Origin: Candidatus Giovannonibacteria bacterium RIFCSPHIGHO2_02_43_16
GTDB lineage: Bacteria > Patescibacteriota > Minisyncoccia > JACPKW01 > UBA11713
Direction: 5' to 3'
DNA length: 12,137 bases
Assembly (NCBI GenBank): GCA_001778545.1
Contig: MFHJ01000038.1
Location: 1-12,137 of the forward strand
The notes under the pieces were generated by a model, which saw only the letters and a program-made list of their open reading frames with translations, searched no databases and was not told the DNA's origin. A program made the position numbers and the translations under genes. Positions 1 to 6,451 of this stretch are shown in pieces (the stretch's first letter is position 1; the number at the start of each line of letters is the position of its first letter).

Positions 1-565
1 GAGCATTTGGAACGCTCGAAGCAAATCGCCGATTGGCGATGGCGTCGAAATGATTCCGCACCCGCTCGTTCTCGCTAGGCGAAATCCCGCCGGGAACCAC
101 AGGTTCCCCGGAGGTCACAGGGTTTCTTCGTTTTCCTCGCAATAACGTGCGGTAAAAAATGAGCGCGACAACGGCCATGAATAAAACCAAAGCAACCAAA
201 AACCAGAAATACGACCAATTGTCCGCTGTCCCAGCCTCTTTTAATTCAGAGAGTGGTAAGGCAAGAGGTAAAATCCCCATCTCTTCAAGCCCCCTTAACT
301 TTTCGCCGGGCTTGATTAAGGCGACAGTCATACCATCTTTGTAGTAAATCCGTCCCGGTTTTTTAAGGAACGGGTTCAATTCGACCAATCGCCTCCATTG
401 AGTCGAGTCACCGCGCTGAAGCCCTTCGAGATACCAAAGGGTATCCCCCTTCTGGACCGTGTACTCATTCTCCGTGTACACATCCTGCCCAGAAATCCTT
501 TCTTGCGCGTTGCTCACACTGAGCAAGCACGCAATAATTGCAAACGCCAATAACATTTTTTTCAT
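1..565 (-). CDS. LysM-domain secreted/membrane protein (C-terminus beyond the left edge)
   Basis: This is an open frame of 188 codons with no stop, entering the window from the left edge, so the C-terminus is missing. The start at 565 has a strong Shine-Dalgarno (GGGGAGG, about 5 nt upstream). The first 20 residues form a signal peptide: Lys-Lys, a hydrophobic core, then SNA-QE as a likely cleavage site. Residues 34-86 resemble a LysM domain (YTVQKGDTLWYL, then NPFLKKPGRI, then DGMTVALIKPGE), the fold that binds glycan chains of peptidoglycan. Residues 118-138 are a clear membrane helix followed by the basic stretch RGKRR. The domain would therefore sit outside the membrane and the rest (residue 143 onward) inside. 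LysM suggests a cell-envelope role; the exact function is not recognisable. It may belong to the same minus-strand transcript as the small gene at 899-1267, but it also has its own promoter candidate. Confidence 0.85.
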   Translation of the reverse strand, partial: MKKMLLAFAIIACLLSVSNAQERISGQDVYTENEYTVQKGDTLWYLEGLQRGDSTQWRRLVELNPFLKKPGRIYYKDGMTVALIKPGEKLRGLEEMGILPLALPLSELKEAGTADNWSYFWFLVALVLFMAVVALIFYRTLLRGKRRNPVTSGEPVVPGGISPSENERVRNHFDAIANRRFASSVPNA

Positions 566-611
566 ACTTTCCTCCCCTGTCTCCGAAATTAGTCAGCCGT
601 TTGAATTCCGA

Positions 612-651
612 CTGCCGTTTTAACTCCAAAAAATTAGAACCAAAACGGCAG
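612..651 (-). other. Long-stem hairpin in the leader of the LysM gene
   Basis: The arms CTGCCGTTTT (612-621) and AAAACGGCAG (642-651) are perfectly complementary around a 20-nt loop. Pairing can extend outward through AATTC with two mismatches. On the minus strand this lies at the start of the predicted leader of the LysM gene. On the plus strand it is followed by a run of T (658-664) like a terminator, but no plus-strand gene lies upstream. Its role is unknown. Confidence 0.5.
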
Positions 652-661
652 CCAGAATTTT

Positions 662-690
662 TTTATAAGGTACACACCTCTCAGAGTCCA
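662..690 (-). promoter_or_regulatory. Candidate promoter for the LysM gene
   Basis: On the minus strand there is a -35-like TGGACT (685-690, 4/6 match), a 17-nt spacer, and a -10-like TATAAA (662-667, 5/6 match). This predicts a start near 655 and a leader of about 90 nt carrying the hairpin at 612-651. Only the motif match supports it. Confidence 0.4.
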
Positions 691-693
691 CAA

Positions 694-709
694 TCCGCCA
701 GCTGGCGGA
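694..709. repeat. 16-nt perfect GC-rich palindrome
   Basis: TCCGCCAGCTGGCGGA is its own reverse complement. Short GC-rich palindromes of this kind are scattered through many Patescibacteria genomes, and several other examples occur in this window. It lies in the spacer upstream of the LysM promoter candidate. Confidence 0.5.
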
Positions 710-728
710 CTTTATGAACTCAGTTGAG

Positions 729-760
729 GGGAATGGTTTTCAGTAAAGAAAACCATTCCC
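729..760. other. 13-bp perfect hairpin in the spacer
   Basis: GGGAATGGTTTTC (729-741) and GAAAACCATTCCC (748-760) form a perfect 13-bp stem with the six-base loop AGTAAA. A further five pairs (AACTC 717-721 with GAGTT 766-770) can form beyond an internal loop. T residues follow on the plus strand (769-773), as in a terminator, yet both flanking genes are on the minus strand. It could end or process the transcript of the 899-1267 gene, or be part of a small RNA. Confidence 0.5.
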
Positions 761-898
761 GTTCGGAGTTTTTGCGGTGGCAAGCCGCTCCTTTTCACAG
801 TCCCACTCTTAGAACTGGGCGCGTTTTCCGGCAGACGCATCTCCCTGCCGCTATTTTATTTCACTTGGGCCATCTCCTTTCATATTTTGATTGAGGCT

Positions 899-1267
899 TT
901 ATGACAAAGATCTATCGATTTCGAACTCGAGTCCCCGGGCTTCGAGAAGACTCTTTACCTGCCCCTCGACAATTAAAGAGTTTGCTACAGCATTATCCAT
1001 GAGCCTTTCAGCCTCGTCTGAATCCGCTGTATAAATGTCATTGAAAACTGCCCACGCATGCTCGAAATCCCCCAATGTAAAGAGGATGTCCGAGAAGATC
1101 TTGTGGGGCGGTTCGGACTGAGGTGGCACAAGAATGTTCGCCGGCTTACCGCATATAAACTCCAACGCCCATTTCGTCCAGTCTGCCGGCAGATTCCAAT
1201 CTGCAAACCGCACCGCAGCCTGAATGACTTTACTAAGACGATCCAAAAATACATCTGACGTTTCCAT
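899..1267 (-). CDS. Small acidic protein of unknown function, 122 aa
   Basis: I do not recognise this protein. I place the start at the ATG at 1267, because a GGAGG lies 8 nt upstream of it. The ATG at 1282 is in frame but sits ahead of that ribosome binding site. The product is soluble in appearance (no signal peptide or membrane helix) and acidic toward the C-terminus. Tryptophans cluster at residues 24-33 (DWNLPADWTKW), and a proline-rich segment VPPQSEPP lies at 47-54. The C-terminal half is probably helical. A perfect consensus promoter lies upstream, so it is likely well expressed. It is divergent from clpP; whether that reflects a functional link is unknown. Strand, start signal and promoter make a real gene likely. 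Confidence 0.7.
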   Translation of the reverse strand: METSDVFLDRLSKVIQAAVRFADWNLPADWTKWALEFICGKPANILVPPQSEPPHKIFSDILFTLGDFEHAWAVFNDIYTADSDEAERLMDNAVANSLIVEGQVKSLLEARGLEFEIDRSLS

Positions 1268-1346
1268 CTTCGCATCCTCCATTGCCCGATTTGCCTCGGC
1301 GCCGGGGTTAGATACTTTAAATCAAGGGACTCTGTTCATTTTGCCT

Positions 1347-1375
1347 ATTATACCGCCTAATGGGGCTATTGTCAA
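1347..1375 (-). promoter_or_regulatory. Perfect consensus sigma-70 promoter for the 122-aa gene
   Basis: On the minus strand TTGACA (1370-1375), a 17-nt spacer and TATAAT (1347-1352) match the housekeeping consensus at every position. The predicted start near 1340 gives a leader of about 73 nt, which includes a GC-rich near-palindrome (1294-1307) and the GGAGG that serves the start at 1267. Confidence 0.8.
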
Positions 1376-1414
1376 TATATCCGAAAAAGCCCTGAAATAA
1401 AGGATTTTTTGACA

Positions 1415-1443
1415 TTGACTTCTGGGAGCAGTGGTATTAATAT
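1415..1443 (+). promoter_or_regulatory. clpP promoter, probably giving a leaderless mRNA
   Basis: TTGACT (1415-1420), a 17-nt spacer and TAATAT (1438-1443) form a good housekeeping promoter. A second TTGACA lies directly upstream (1409-1414). The clpP ATG begins 8 nt after the -10 hexamer, where transcription should start, and no Shine-Dalgarno precedes it. Translation is therefore inferred to begin at or almost at the 5' end of the mRNA. Confidence 0.7.
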
Positions 1444-1451
1444 GTATAGTT

Positions 1452-2084
1452 ATGAACGACGAATATAATCAGGTATTGATACCGACCGTAATTGAGAAGA
1501 CAAGTTTTGGGGAGCGGGCGTATGATATTTACTCGAGATTGCTCAAAGAGCGGATTATTTTCTTAGGCGGGCCGATCAACGACGCCGTGGCGAATACGGT
1601 AATCGCGCAATTATTGTTTCTCCAGCACGAAGACCCAAAAAAAGATATCAGTTTATATATAAATTCTCCGGGAGGTTCGGTCACATCGGCCCTCGCTATC
1701 TATGACGCGATGCAATACATCAAACCGGACGTCTCGACAATCTGCGTCGGTTTCGCCGCCTCCGCGGCTGCAGTTTTGATGGCTTCAGGCGAGGCTGGCA
1801 AACGCTACGCCCTTCCCAACTCGGAGATTATGATCCACCAGGTGTTCGGCATGGCGGAGGGACAGGCGGCGGATATAAAAATAACCGCGGACCACATTAT
1901 CCATATCAGAGAGAAAATAAATAAAATATTGGCCAAGCATACCGCGCAGCCTCTTTCTAAAATAGAAAAGGACACCGATCGCGATTTTTACATGGACGCT
2001 CTTGAGGCAAGAACATACGGGATAATCGACCAGATAATCAAAGGAAAAAACGGGGGAAAAAAGCAGGTAGAAAATCGAAAGTAG
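1452..2084 (+). CDS. clpP: ATP-dependent Clp protease proteolytic subunit ClpP
   Basis: ClpP is the serine peptidase that forms the tetradecameric chamber fed by ClpX/ClpC-type unfoldases, acting in cytoplasmic protein turnover. The 210-aa product has the usual family length. It shows the catalytic serine S104 in GFAASAAA, H129 in IMIHQ and D178 in DTDRDFYMD, plus the NSPGGSV strand (71-77) and the processing-site region IPTVIEKT. An in-frame GTG at 1431 would add seven residues, but it lies inside the promoter spacer. The ATG at 1452 matches the family N-terminus. The gene is convergent with gpmI. The C-terminal tail (GKNGGKKQVENRK) is basic and unremarkable. Confidence 0.97.
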   Translation: MNDEYNQVLIPTVIEKTSFGERAYDIYSRLLKERIIFLGGPINDAVANTVIAQLLFLQHEDPKKDISLYINSPGGSVTSALAIYDAMQYIKPDVSTICVGFAASAAAVLMASGEAGKRYALPNSEIMIHQVFGMAEGQAADIKITADHIIHIREKINKILAKHTAQPLSKIEKDTDRDFYMDALEARTYGIIDQIIKGKNGGKKQVENRK

Positions 2085-2168
2085 GAGTTGTCTCCCTAAT
2101 CCCTCCTTTTGGGGACCCCTCACGGGGATAATGGCTTTATGTCTAAGACATCTCCTGCTTCCGGTTTT

Positions 2169-3743
2169 TTACTCCGTCAGTTCCCCAAGAAGACTCACCC
2201 CAGTCATATCGTGCGGTTTTGGTATATCCATAAGCTCCAAAATCGTAGGCGCCACGTCGGAAATGACTCCGCCGACTTTGCTATATTGGCTCATTACTTC
2301 TTCTTTAGTCCTTGGCTCTTTCCTCCTAAATTTTTTGCCGATCAGAAAAAACGGAACTGGGTGGACGCTGTGCTTGGTTTTCTTTTCCCCAGTTATGCGG
2401 TATCTTTTCTCCTCGGCATTCCCGTGGTCGCCTGTAATAATAACAATGCCGTCATTTTTTAAAACAGATTCTACGATCCTACCCGCCTGAAAATCCAGGA
2501 TTTCAAGCGCCCTGCGGGTCGCGTCGAAATCTCCAGAATGGCCCACCATATCCGCATTCGCTAAATTAACCAGGATAAAATCGTAATTTTTTAATCTCGA
2601 TTCAACTTCATCGGCGATTTTTTCAGCGCGCATCTCAGGATGTTCTTCATAGTGCGAGCCCGGCAAAGATTCCACAAGAAGGCGGTCTTCTCCCGGAAAA
2701 GGCGCCTCGTTCCCGCCGTTGAAAAAATATGTGACATGGGCATATTTTTCAGTCTCGGCAATATGAAATTGTTTCAAATTATTGTCCGATAGGACCTTGG
2801 ATAGCGGCGAGGCGACGTTTGAAGAAGTAAACGCGGCTAAATTAGAGAATTTCTTTTCGTATTCCGTCATCGTGACAAATTCGAGATCCGAAATTTTCTT
2901 ACGCGGGAATTTGTCAAAACCGTCCTCAACGAATGCCTGCGTGAGCTCCCGCGCGGAATCTTCGCGAAAATTGAAAAATATCACCGCGTCCCCTTCTTTT
3001 ATCCTTGATTCATTCTCTCCGCTCCATGCCGGCTCAATGAACTCGTCAGTAATTCCCGCCCTATATTGTTCCTCAAGATAGGCGATGAGGCCATTAAATT
3101 TCTTTCCTTCGCCTTTCGTGAAGAGATTATATGTTTTTTCAATCTGCTCCCAATCCTGATCCCGATCCATTGAGAAGTCCCTTCCTATTATCGAGCTGAC
3201 GCGCGCGAAGGGATATAATTTAGAGAGCCTCTCTTCGAGCAGACCGAAAAATTTGTTCGCCTCTTTCGGCGAAGCGTCTCGCCCGTCCGTAAAAAGATGG
3301 AGATAAACTTTATCAAGTTTTTCTTGCTTCGCGAATTCCAATAGCGCATAGAGATGATCTGGGTAAGCGTGGACCGAGCCGGACGAAAAAACGCCCATTA
3401 AATGCAAGGCGCTCTTACCTGCCTTGCCGGCAGGCAGGTTTTCCTTAACTTGCCTCGAGGCTCTTTTGAACGCGTTGTTTTCGAAAAAAGATCCATCCTG
3501 TATGGAAAGCGATATTCTCGGGAGATGGTGGTATACGGTTTTCCCGGCACCCAATGTTAGGTGCCCAACCTCCGAATTCCCGGCTTCCCCCCAGGAAAGC
3601 CCGACAGCTATTCCTGAAGCCTGGAGCGTTGTAAGGGGATACAATTTTTCGTATTCTCCAAAATTTTTACGCGCGGCTACCCAGATAGTCGATTCCGGGT
3701 CTTCGGTTACCCCAAAGCCGTCCAATATGATCAAGGTGACCAT
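2169..3743 (-). CDS. gpmI: 2,3-bisphosphoglycerate-independent phosphoglycerate mutase
   Basis: The enzyme interconverts 3- and 2-phosphoglycerate in lower glycolysis using two Mn(II) ions and a phosphoserine intermediate. The 524-aa product is near the family's usual length and belongs to the alkaline phosphatase superfamily. Visible elements are D8 in LIILDGFG, the nucleophile S57 in GEAGNSEVGH, H125 in SGSVHAYPDH, TDGRDASPK (152-160), IGRDFSMDRD (186-195), metal ligands D398 and H402 in NADMVGHSGDF, D439/H440 in TGDHGNAEE, and H458 before PVPFF. Residues 103-109 (LPAGKAG) look like an in-frame insertion produced by a palindromic repeat. The ATG at 3743 has no Shine-Dalgarno; a possible -10 (TAGAAT) lies 6 nt upstream of it. 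The gene is divergent from rny. Confidence 0.96.
   Translation of the reverse strand: MVTLIILDGFGVTEDPESTIWVAARKNFGEYEKLYPLTTLQASGIAVGLSWGEAGNSEVGHLTLGAGKTVYHHLPRISLSIQDGSFFENNAFKRASRQVKENLPAGKAGKSALHLMGVFSSGSVHAYPDHLYALLEFAKQEKLDKVYLHLFTDGRDASPKEANKFFGLLEERLSKLYPFARVSSIIGRDFSMDRDQDWEQIEKTYNLFTKGEGKKFNGLIAYLEEQYRAGITDEFIEPAWSGENESRIKEGDAVIFFNFREDSARELTQAFVEDGFDKFPRKKISDLEFVTMTEYEKKFSNLAAFTSSNVASPLSKVLSDNNLKQFHIAETEKYAHVTYFFNGGNEAPFPGEDRLLVESLPGSHYEEHPEMRAEKIADEVESRLKNYDFILVNLANADMVGHSGDFDATRRALEILDFQAGRIVESVLKNDGIVIITGDHGNAEEKRYRITGEKKTKHSVHPVPFFLIGKKFRRKEPRTKEEVMSQYSKVGGVISDVAPTILELMDIPKPHDMTGVSLLGELTE
3417..3439. repeat. Palindromic element inside gpmI
   Basis: A 23-nt near-perfect palindrome has arms ACCTGCCT (3417-3424) and AGGCAGGT (3432-3439) around the core GCCGGC. 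On the gpmI strand, positions 3437-3417 encode LPAGKAG. Homologous mutases run directly from the equivalent of VKEN to the SALHLMG strand, so the seven residues look inserted. The related composite element at 5362-5406 uses the same CCTGCCT/AGGCAGG arms. Confidence 0.75.
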
Positions 3744-3828
3744 TGTATTATTCTACCGCGTCTGGTATCATTTATGTATTATTTATATCCATTTAACTTG
3801 GAATTAATCGAAATCAATTGCAAATACT
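3744..3828. promoter_or_regulatory. Divergent gpmI/rny promoter region
   Basis: These 85 bp separate the two divergent start codons and are AT-rich. For gpmI a TAGAAT ends 6 nt before the ATG (minus strand), but its -35 partner is poor. For rny no convincing -35/-10 pair or Shine-Dalgarno could be picked. That the region drives both genes follows from the arrangement. Confidence 0.4.
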
Positions 3829-5358
3829 ATGATTTTAACGTCGCCGGTTCTGGTGGCGCTCTTATCTGTTCTCGTGGGGATTGTTTTGGGCTATATACTC
3901 CGCCAGGTAATGGCGCAGTACAAGAAGAATTCACTGGAAGTCGAAGTAAAAAAAATACTCCTGGATGCTAAAGACCAGGCCGTAAAAATATTAGACGAAG
4001 CGAAAAAGAAATCTGAAGAAGTCTTAGAACAATCGAAAAAAGAAACAAAAGAGCGCGAAGGCCAGATTAGAAAATTAGAGGAAAAAGTACTGGAAAAAGA
4101 TGAAAGCCTCGAAAAAAGAAGGCGTGGTTTGGAATTGGATGTGGAAAACTTGAAAAAGAAGGCCGAAGAAATAAAAAAGATGCGCGAGGAAACGGAAAAT
4201 ATGGAGCAGCGGAAAAGGGAGGAACTTCAAAAACTCGCGAATTTGAGCGAGGAGGAAGCAAAAAAAGAATTATTGACTTCCGTCGAGAAAAAGTACGAAA
4301 CCGATATCTTGGCGAGAATTCAGAAAATAGAGATCTTTGGGCAAGACAAGCTCGAGCAAAAAGCCCGCGATATTTTGGCTACGGTTATTCAAAGAATCGC
4401 TTCCTCAACCGCATCCGAAGTGACAACAACATCAGTCAGTATACCCTCGGATGATATAAAAGGAAAAATAATCGGCAAGGAGGGCAGGAATATCCGGGCG
4501 CTTGAACGCGCTGCCGGAGTTGAGGTGATTGTGGACGATACGCCCGGATCGATAATAATATCGAGCTTTGATCCCGTCCGAAGGCAAATAGCGAGAATCG
4601 CCCTTGAAAATTTGATTTTAGACGGAAGAATCCAGCCCGCACGAATAGAGGAAACAGTTGATAAAGCTAAAAACGAAATCGAAAAAATGATCAAGGATGC
4701 CGGCGAGAAGGCTTCTTTTGAAGTCGGAATTTTCGACATCGATCCGAGACTTTCGATGCTTCTGGGCAGGCTTAAATTCCGCACCTCTTACGGCCAGAAT
4801 GTCTTGCAGCACTCGATCGAAATGTCGCATGTCGCAGGCATGCTCGCTTCGGAATTGGGCGCGGATGTCGCGATTGCGAAGAAAGGGGCGCTACTCCACG
4901 ACATAGGGAAAGCCGTAGACCACGAAATACAAGGGACGCATGTCGAAATAGGGCGCAGGATACTCCAGAAATTCAATGTGGATCATAAGGTCGTACAAGC
5001 CATGCAGTCCCACCACGAAGAATACCCATATGAAACGCTCGAATCCATAATAGTCCAGACTGCGGACGCGATTTCAGCATCCCGGCCTGGAGCGCGTCGG
5101 GACTCAGTCGAAAATTACTTAAAGCGCTTAGAAGATCTGGAACGAATAGCAAATACATTTCCGGTTGTCGAGAAATCTTATGCCATTCAAGCCGGGCGCG
5201 AGATACGCGTATTTGTCACACCCGACAAAATATCTGATTTGGAGATGAAGCATCTGGCTCGGGATATCGCGAACAGCATTGAACAAGAGTTAAAATACCC
5301 GGGGGAGATAAAGGTGCACGTTATACGCGAAAACAGAGTTGTGGAATACGCAAGGTAG
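3829..5358 (+). CDS. rny: Ribonuclease Y
   Basis: RNase Y is a membrane-anchored endoribonuclease that initiates mRNA decay. The 509-aa product has the full family architecture and about the usual length. A hydrophobic N-terminal anchor covers residues 5-27. A long charged coiled coil rich in Lys/Glu runs from about 33 to 185. A KH RNA-binding domain with GKIIGKEGRNIR lies at 212-223. An HD phosphohydrolase domain carries H328, H357-D358 (LLHDIGK) and the downstream HHEEYP (395-400). The C-terminus ends in the conserved EIKVHVIRENRVVEYAR. No Shine-Dalgarno precedes the ATG. It is followed by a palindromic repeat rather than a clear U-tailed terminator. Confidence 0.97.
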   Translation: MILTSPVLVALLSVLVGIVLGYILRQVMAQYKKNSLEVEVKKILLDAKDQAVKILDEAKKKSEEVLEQSKKETKEREGQIRKLEEKVLEKDESLEKRRRGLELDVENLKKKAEEIKKMREETENMEQRKREELQKLANLSEEEAKKELLTSVEKKYETDILARIQKIEIFGQDKLEQKARDILATVIQRIASSTASEVTTTSVSIPSDDIKGKIIGKEGRNIRALERAAGVEVIVDDTPGSIIISSFDPVRRQIARIALENLILDGRIQPARIEETVDKAKNEIEKMIKDAGEKASFEVGIFDIDPRLSMLLGRLKFRTSYGQNVLQHSIEMSHVAGMLASELGADVAIAKKGALLHDIGKAVDHEIQGTHVEIGRRILQKFNVDHKVVQAMQSHHEEYPYETLESIIVQTADAISASRPGARRDSVENYLKRLEDLERIANTFPVVEKSYAIQAGREIRVFVTPDKISDLEMKHLARDIANSIEQELKYPGEIKVHVIRENRVVEYAR

Positions 5359-5361
5359 CGC

Positions 5362-5406
5362 TCCCTGCCTGCCGCCTGCCTGTCCGGTAGGCAGGGTAGG
5401 CAGGGA
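5362..5406. repeat. Composite palindromic repeat downstream of rny
   Basis: The outer arms TCCCTGCCT (5362-5370) and AGGCAGGGA (5398-5406) enclose a second hairpin with arms CCTGCCT and AGGCAGG around GTCCGGT. The sequence is built from the same CCTGCC units as the element inside gpmI. It starts 3 nt after the rny stop and may protect or end the rny 3' end, although no proper T run follows. Confidence 0.7.
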
Positions 5407-5416
5407 ATTTCCCTTA

Positions 5417-5425
5417 TGGTATAAT
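5417..5425 (+). promoter_or_regulatory. Extended -10 promoter upstream of HU
   Basis: TGG followed by TATAAT (5420-5425) is a perfect extended -10 element. No good -35 is present at the right distance. It would give a leader of about 52 nt for the HU gene. Confidence 0.5.
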
Positions 5426-5430
5426 GGTTT

Positions 5431-5460
5431 TTGACGTTGCTAAAAGGTCGTTTCTATAAG
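5431..5460 (+). promoter_or_regulatory. Second HU promoter
   Basis: TTGACG (5431-5436), an 18-nt spacer and TATAAG (5455-5460) form a good housekeeping promoter, with a predicted start near 5467, about 17 nt before the HU ATG. Three copies of AAGCTA (5458-5463, 5465-5470, 5473-5478) overlap the -10 and the leader. No Shine-Dalgarno is seen. Confidence 0.6.
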
Positions 5461-5483
5461 CTACAAGCTAATAAGCTAAAATT

Positions 5484-5771
5484 ATGAATAAAGCAGAATT
5501 ATCCCAAAAATTGTGGGAGCTTCACTCCAAGAAAGGGGTGGATGTGTCCAAAAAACACGCCGAAGAGGTCGTAGATTTTGTTTTTGACACGATTGCCGAC
5601 ACGATGAAGCGCGGAGACGAAGTTTCCATCGCCGGATTCGGCACTTTTGTCGCGAAACAAAGGAAGGCCAGGCAGGCCAGAAACCCAAAGACTGGAGCGA
5701 CAGTCAATGTCCCGGCGATGAAAGTCCCGAAATTCAAAGCAGGAAAAGGGTTGAAAGACGCGGTTCGATAA
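5484..5771 (+). CDS. HU family DNA-binding protein
   Basis: This is a histone-like nucleoid protein that bends DNA as a dimer. The 95-aa length is typical. The N-terminal helical dimerisation part (residues 1-45, starting MNKAELSQKL) is followed by the GFGTF turn (51-55). The DNA-binding beta-arm contains ARNPKTG (65-71) with the intercalating proline P68. The family's C-terminal pattern VPAMKVPKFKAGKGLKDAV closes the protein. It has two candidate promoters and a strong terminator directly downstream, so it is probably a single-gene transcript. Sequence alone does not separate HU from an IHF-like variant, but HU is more likely. Confidence 0.95.
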   Translation: MNKAELSQKLWELHSKKGVDVSKKHAEEVVDFVFDTIADTMKRGDEVSIAGFGTFVAKQRKARQARNPKTGATVNVPAMKVPKFKAGKGLKDAVR

Positions 5772-5789
5772 ATTTCGATTGGAAAGCAA

Positions 5790-5819
5790 AAAAGGCGCTC
5801 CTCTATAGGGGCGCCTTTT
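5790..5819. terminator. Bidirectional intrinsic terminator
   Basis: AAAAGGCGC (5790-5798) pairs with GCGCCTTTT (5811-5819), and T5799-C5801 extends the stem to 12 bp around the loop TCTATA. T4 follows on the plus strand and T6 on the minus strand. It therefore serves both HU and the convergent gene ending at 5836. Confidence 0.9.
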
Positions 5820-5835
5820 GCGTTGTGATTTTCCG

Positions 5836-6348
5836 TCACGGAGCTATCTCTGGGAGCGAATGAAGTTGATGACGAATCCCTGCAAGTTTTAGAAATGTTT
5901 CGATCTTTTTCTTTCTGATTCGTCTCGATGAATCCAATTTTATCAGTATAGAATTCATCTTCCGAATTTCATCGGCTTCTTTAGAAAAACTATCCAGTTT
6001 TTGGAGCAAAGCCTGAGCATCAGGGTCGAGCGCTAAATTGTTAAGCTCGAGGGTTACTTTGTTAAGACCGTGCTGTAAGAATAGCCTCGCCATACACATA
6101 CCAATAGCGAAAAAACCAAAACAGCTCAGTAAAGCAAGGGGAACGCGAAGTCCCGGATCAATTGCCTCAAAATCAATCGGAAGAAACAGAATAACGACCA
6201 CATACAGCGCGGCCATCGGAAACCCTCCATGCGACATAGCTCTGAGCCAAACCGAATCTAAAAATAAAATCTTTCTTTTGATCTCATCGGCCAAATGCCA
6301 CTCTTGCGCCATTAACCTTTCGATTACTATATCGCTCTGATTAACCAT
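5836..6348 (-). CDS. Two-helix membrane protein of unknown function, 170 aa
   Basis: I do not recognise a family. The ATG at 6348 is chosen because GGGAGG (6357-6362) lies 8 nt upstream; the frame stays open upstream to 6414, but those residues would span the ribosome binding site. An amphipathic, charged N-terminus (1-40) is followed by two hydrophobic segments (about 42-58 and 68-90) joined by a short acidic-proline loop. A long charged C-terminal helix region (95-155) has the basic run SRRIRKKK (140-147). A hairpin membrane anchor with cytoplasmic N and C arms is the simplest topology. The gene ends at the bidirectional terminator. Confidence 0.75.
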   Translation of the reverse strand: MVNQSDIVIERLMAQEWHLADEIKRKILFLDSVWLRAMSHGGFPMAALYVVVILFLPIDFEAIDPGLRVPLALLSCFGFFAIGMCMARLFLQHGLNKVTLELNNLALDPDAQALLQKLDSFSKEADEIRKMNSILIKLDSSRRIRKKKIETFLKLAGIRHQLHSLPEIAP

Positions 6349-6430
6349 ATTAGTATCCTCCCTTTCAGCGAACAGATTTAAAAGAAGCTTAAAGTAAAAG
6401 CAAGATAAAAGCAATATTGAAAATTTGTTT

Positions 6431-6451
6431 ACACTGAGTTTATCGAAGTGT
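6431..6451. repeat. CACTGAG...CGAAGTG-type inverted repeat at the tRNA 3' end
   Basis: The arms ACACT and AGTGT enclose GAGTTTATCGA. This resembles a palindromic element (CACTGAG-CTTGT-CGAAGTG) that I recall as widespread in uncultivated bacterial genomes; that match is from memory. It abuts the 3' end of the tRNA-Gly and shares its discriminator base. Confidence 0.45.

Larger units (their letters stand above)
566..898. other. Gene-free structured spacer
   Basis: No convincing coding frame is present; the only minus-strand frames are tiny (5-10 codons). The stretch contains at least four inverted repeats: 612-651, 694-709, 717-770 and a weaker CGGCAG/CTGCCG pair at 829-850. It also holds the promoter candidate at 662-690. 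I do not recognise a known RNA family. Confidence 0.5.

Noticed and set aside
92..108. Hairpin GGGAACC-ACA-GGTTCCC near the left edge
   Set aside because: It lies within the LysM coding sequence, has no T run, and could be chance or a repeat fragment.
159..344. Plus-strand 61-aa open frame
   Set aside because: It lies antisense inside the LysM gene, which has a signal peptide, domain pattern and strong ribosome site.
1431..1451. GTG start seven codons upstream of clpP
   Set aside because: The codon falls inside the promoter spacer; the ATG at 1452 matches the family N-terminus.
2085..2168. Terminator between convergent clpP and gpmI
   Set aside because: Short GC hairpins (for example CCCC-TCAC-GGGG at 2116-2127) are present, but none is followed by a T run on either strand, so no terminator is called.
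2109..2490. Two overlapping plus-strand frames of about 118 aa
   Set aside because: Both are antisense to the conserved C-terminus of gpmI and resemble nothing known.
6349..6414. 22-codon upstream extension of the two-helix membrane protein
   Set aside because: It spans a strong GGGAGG ribosome site spaced correctly for the ATG at 6348.
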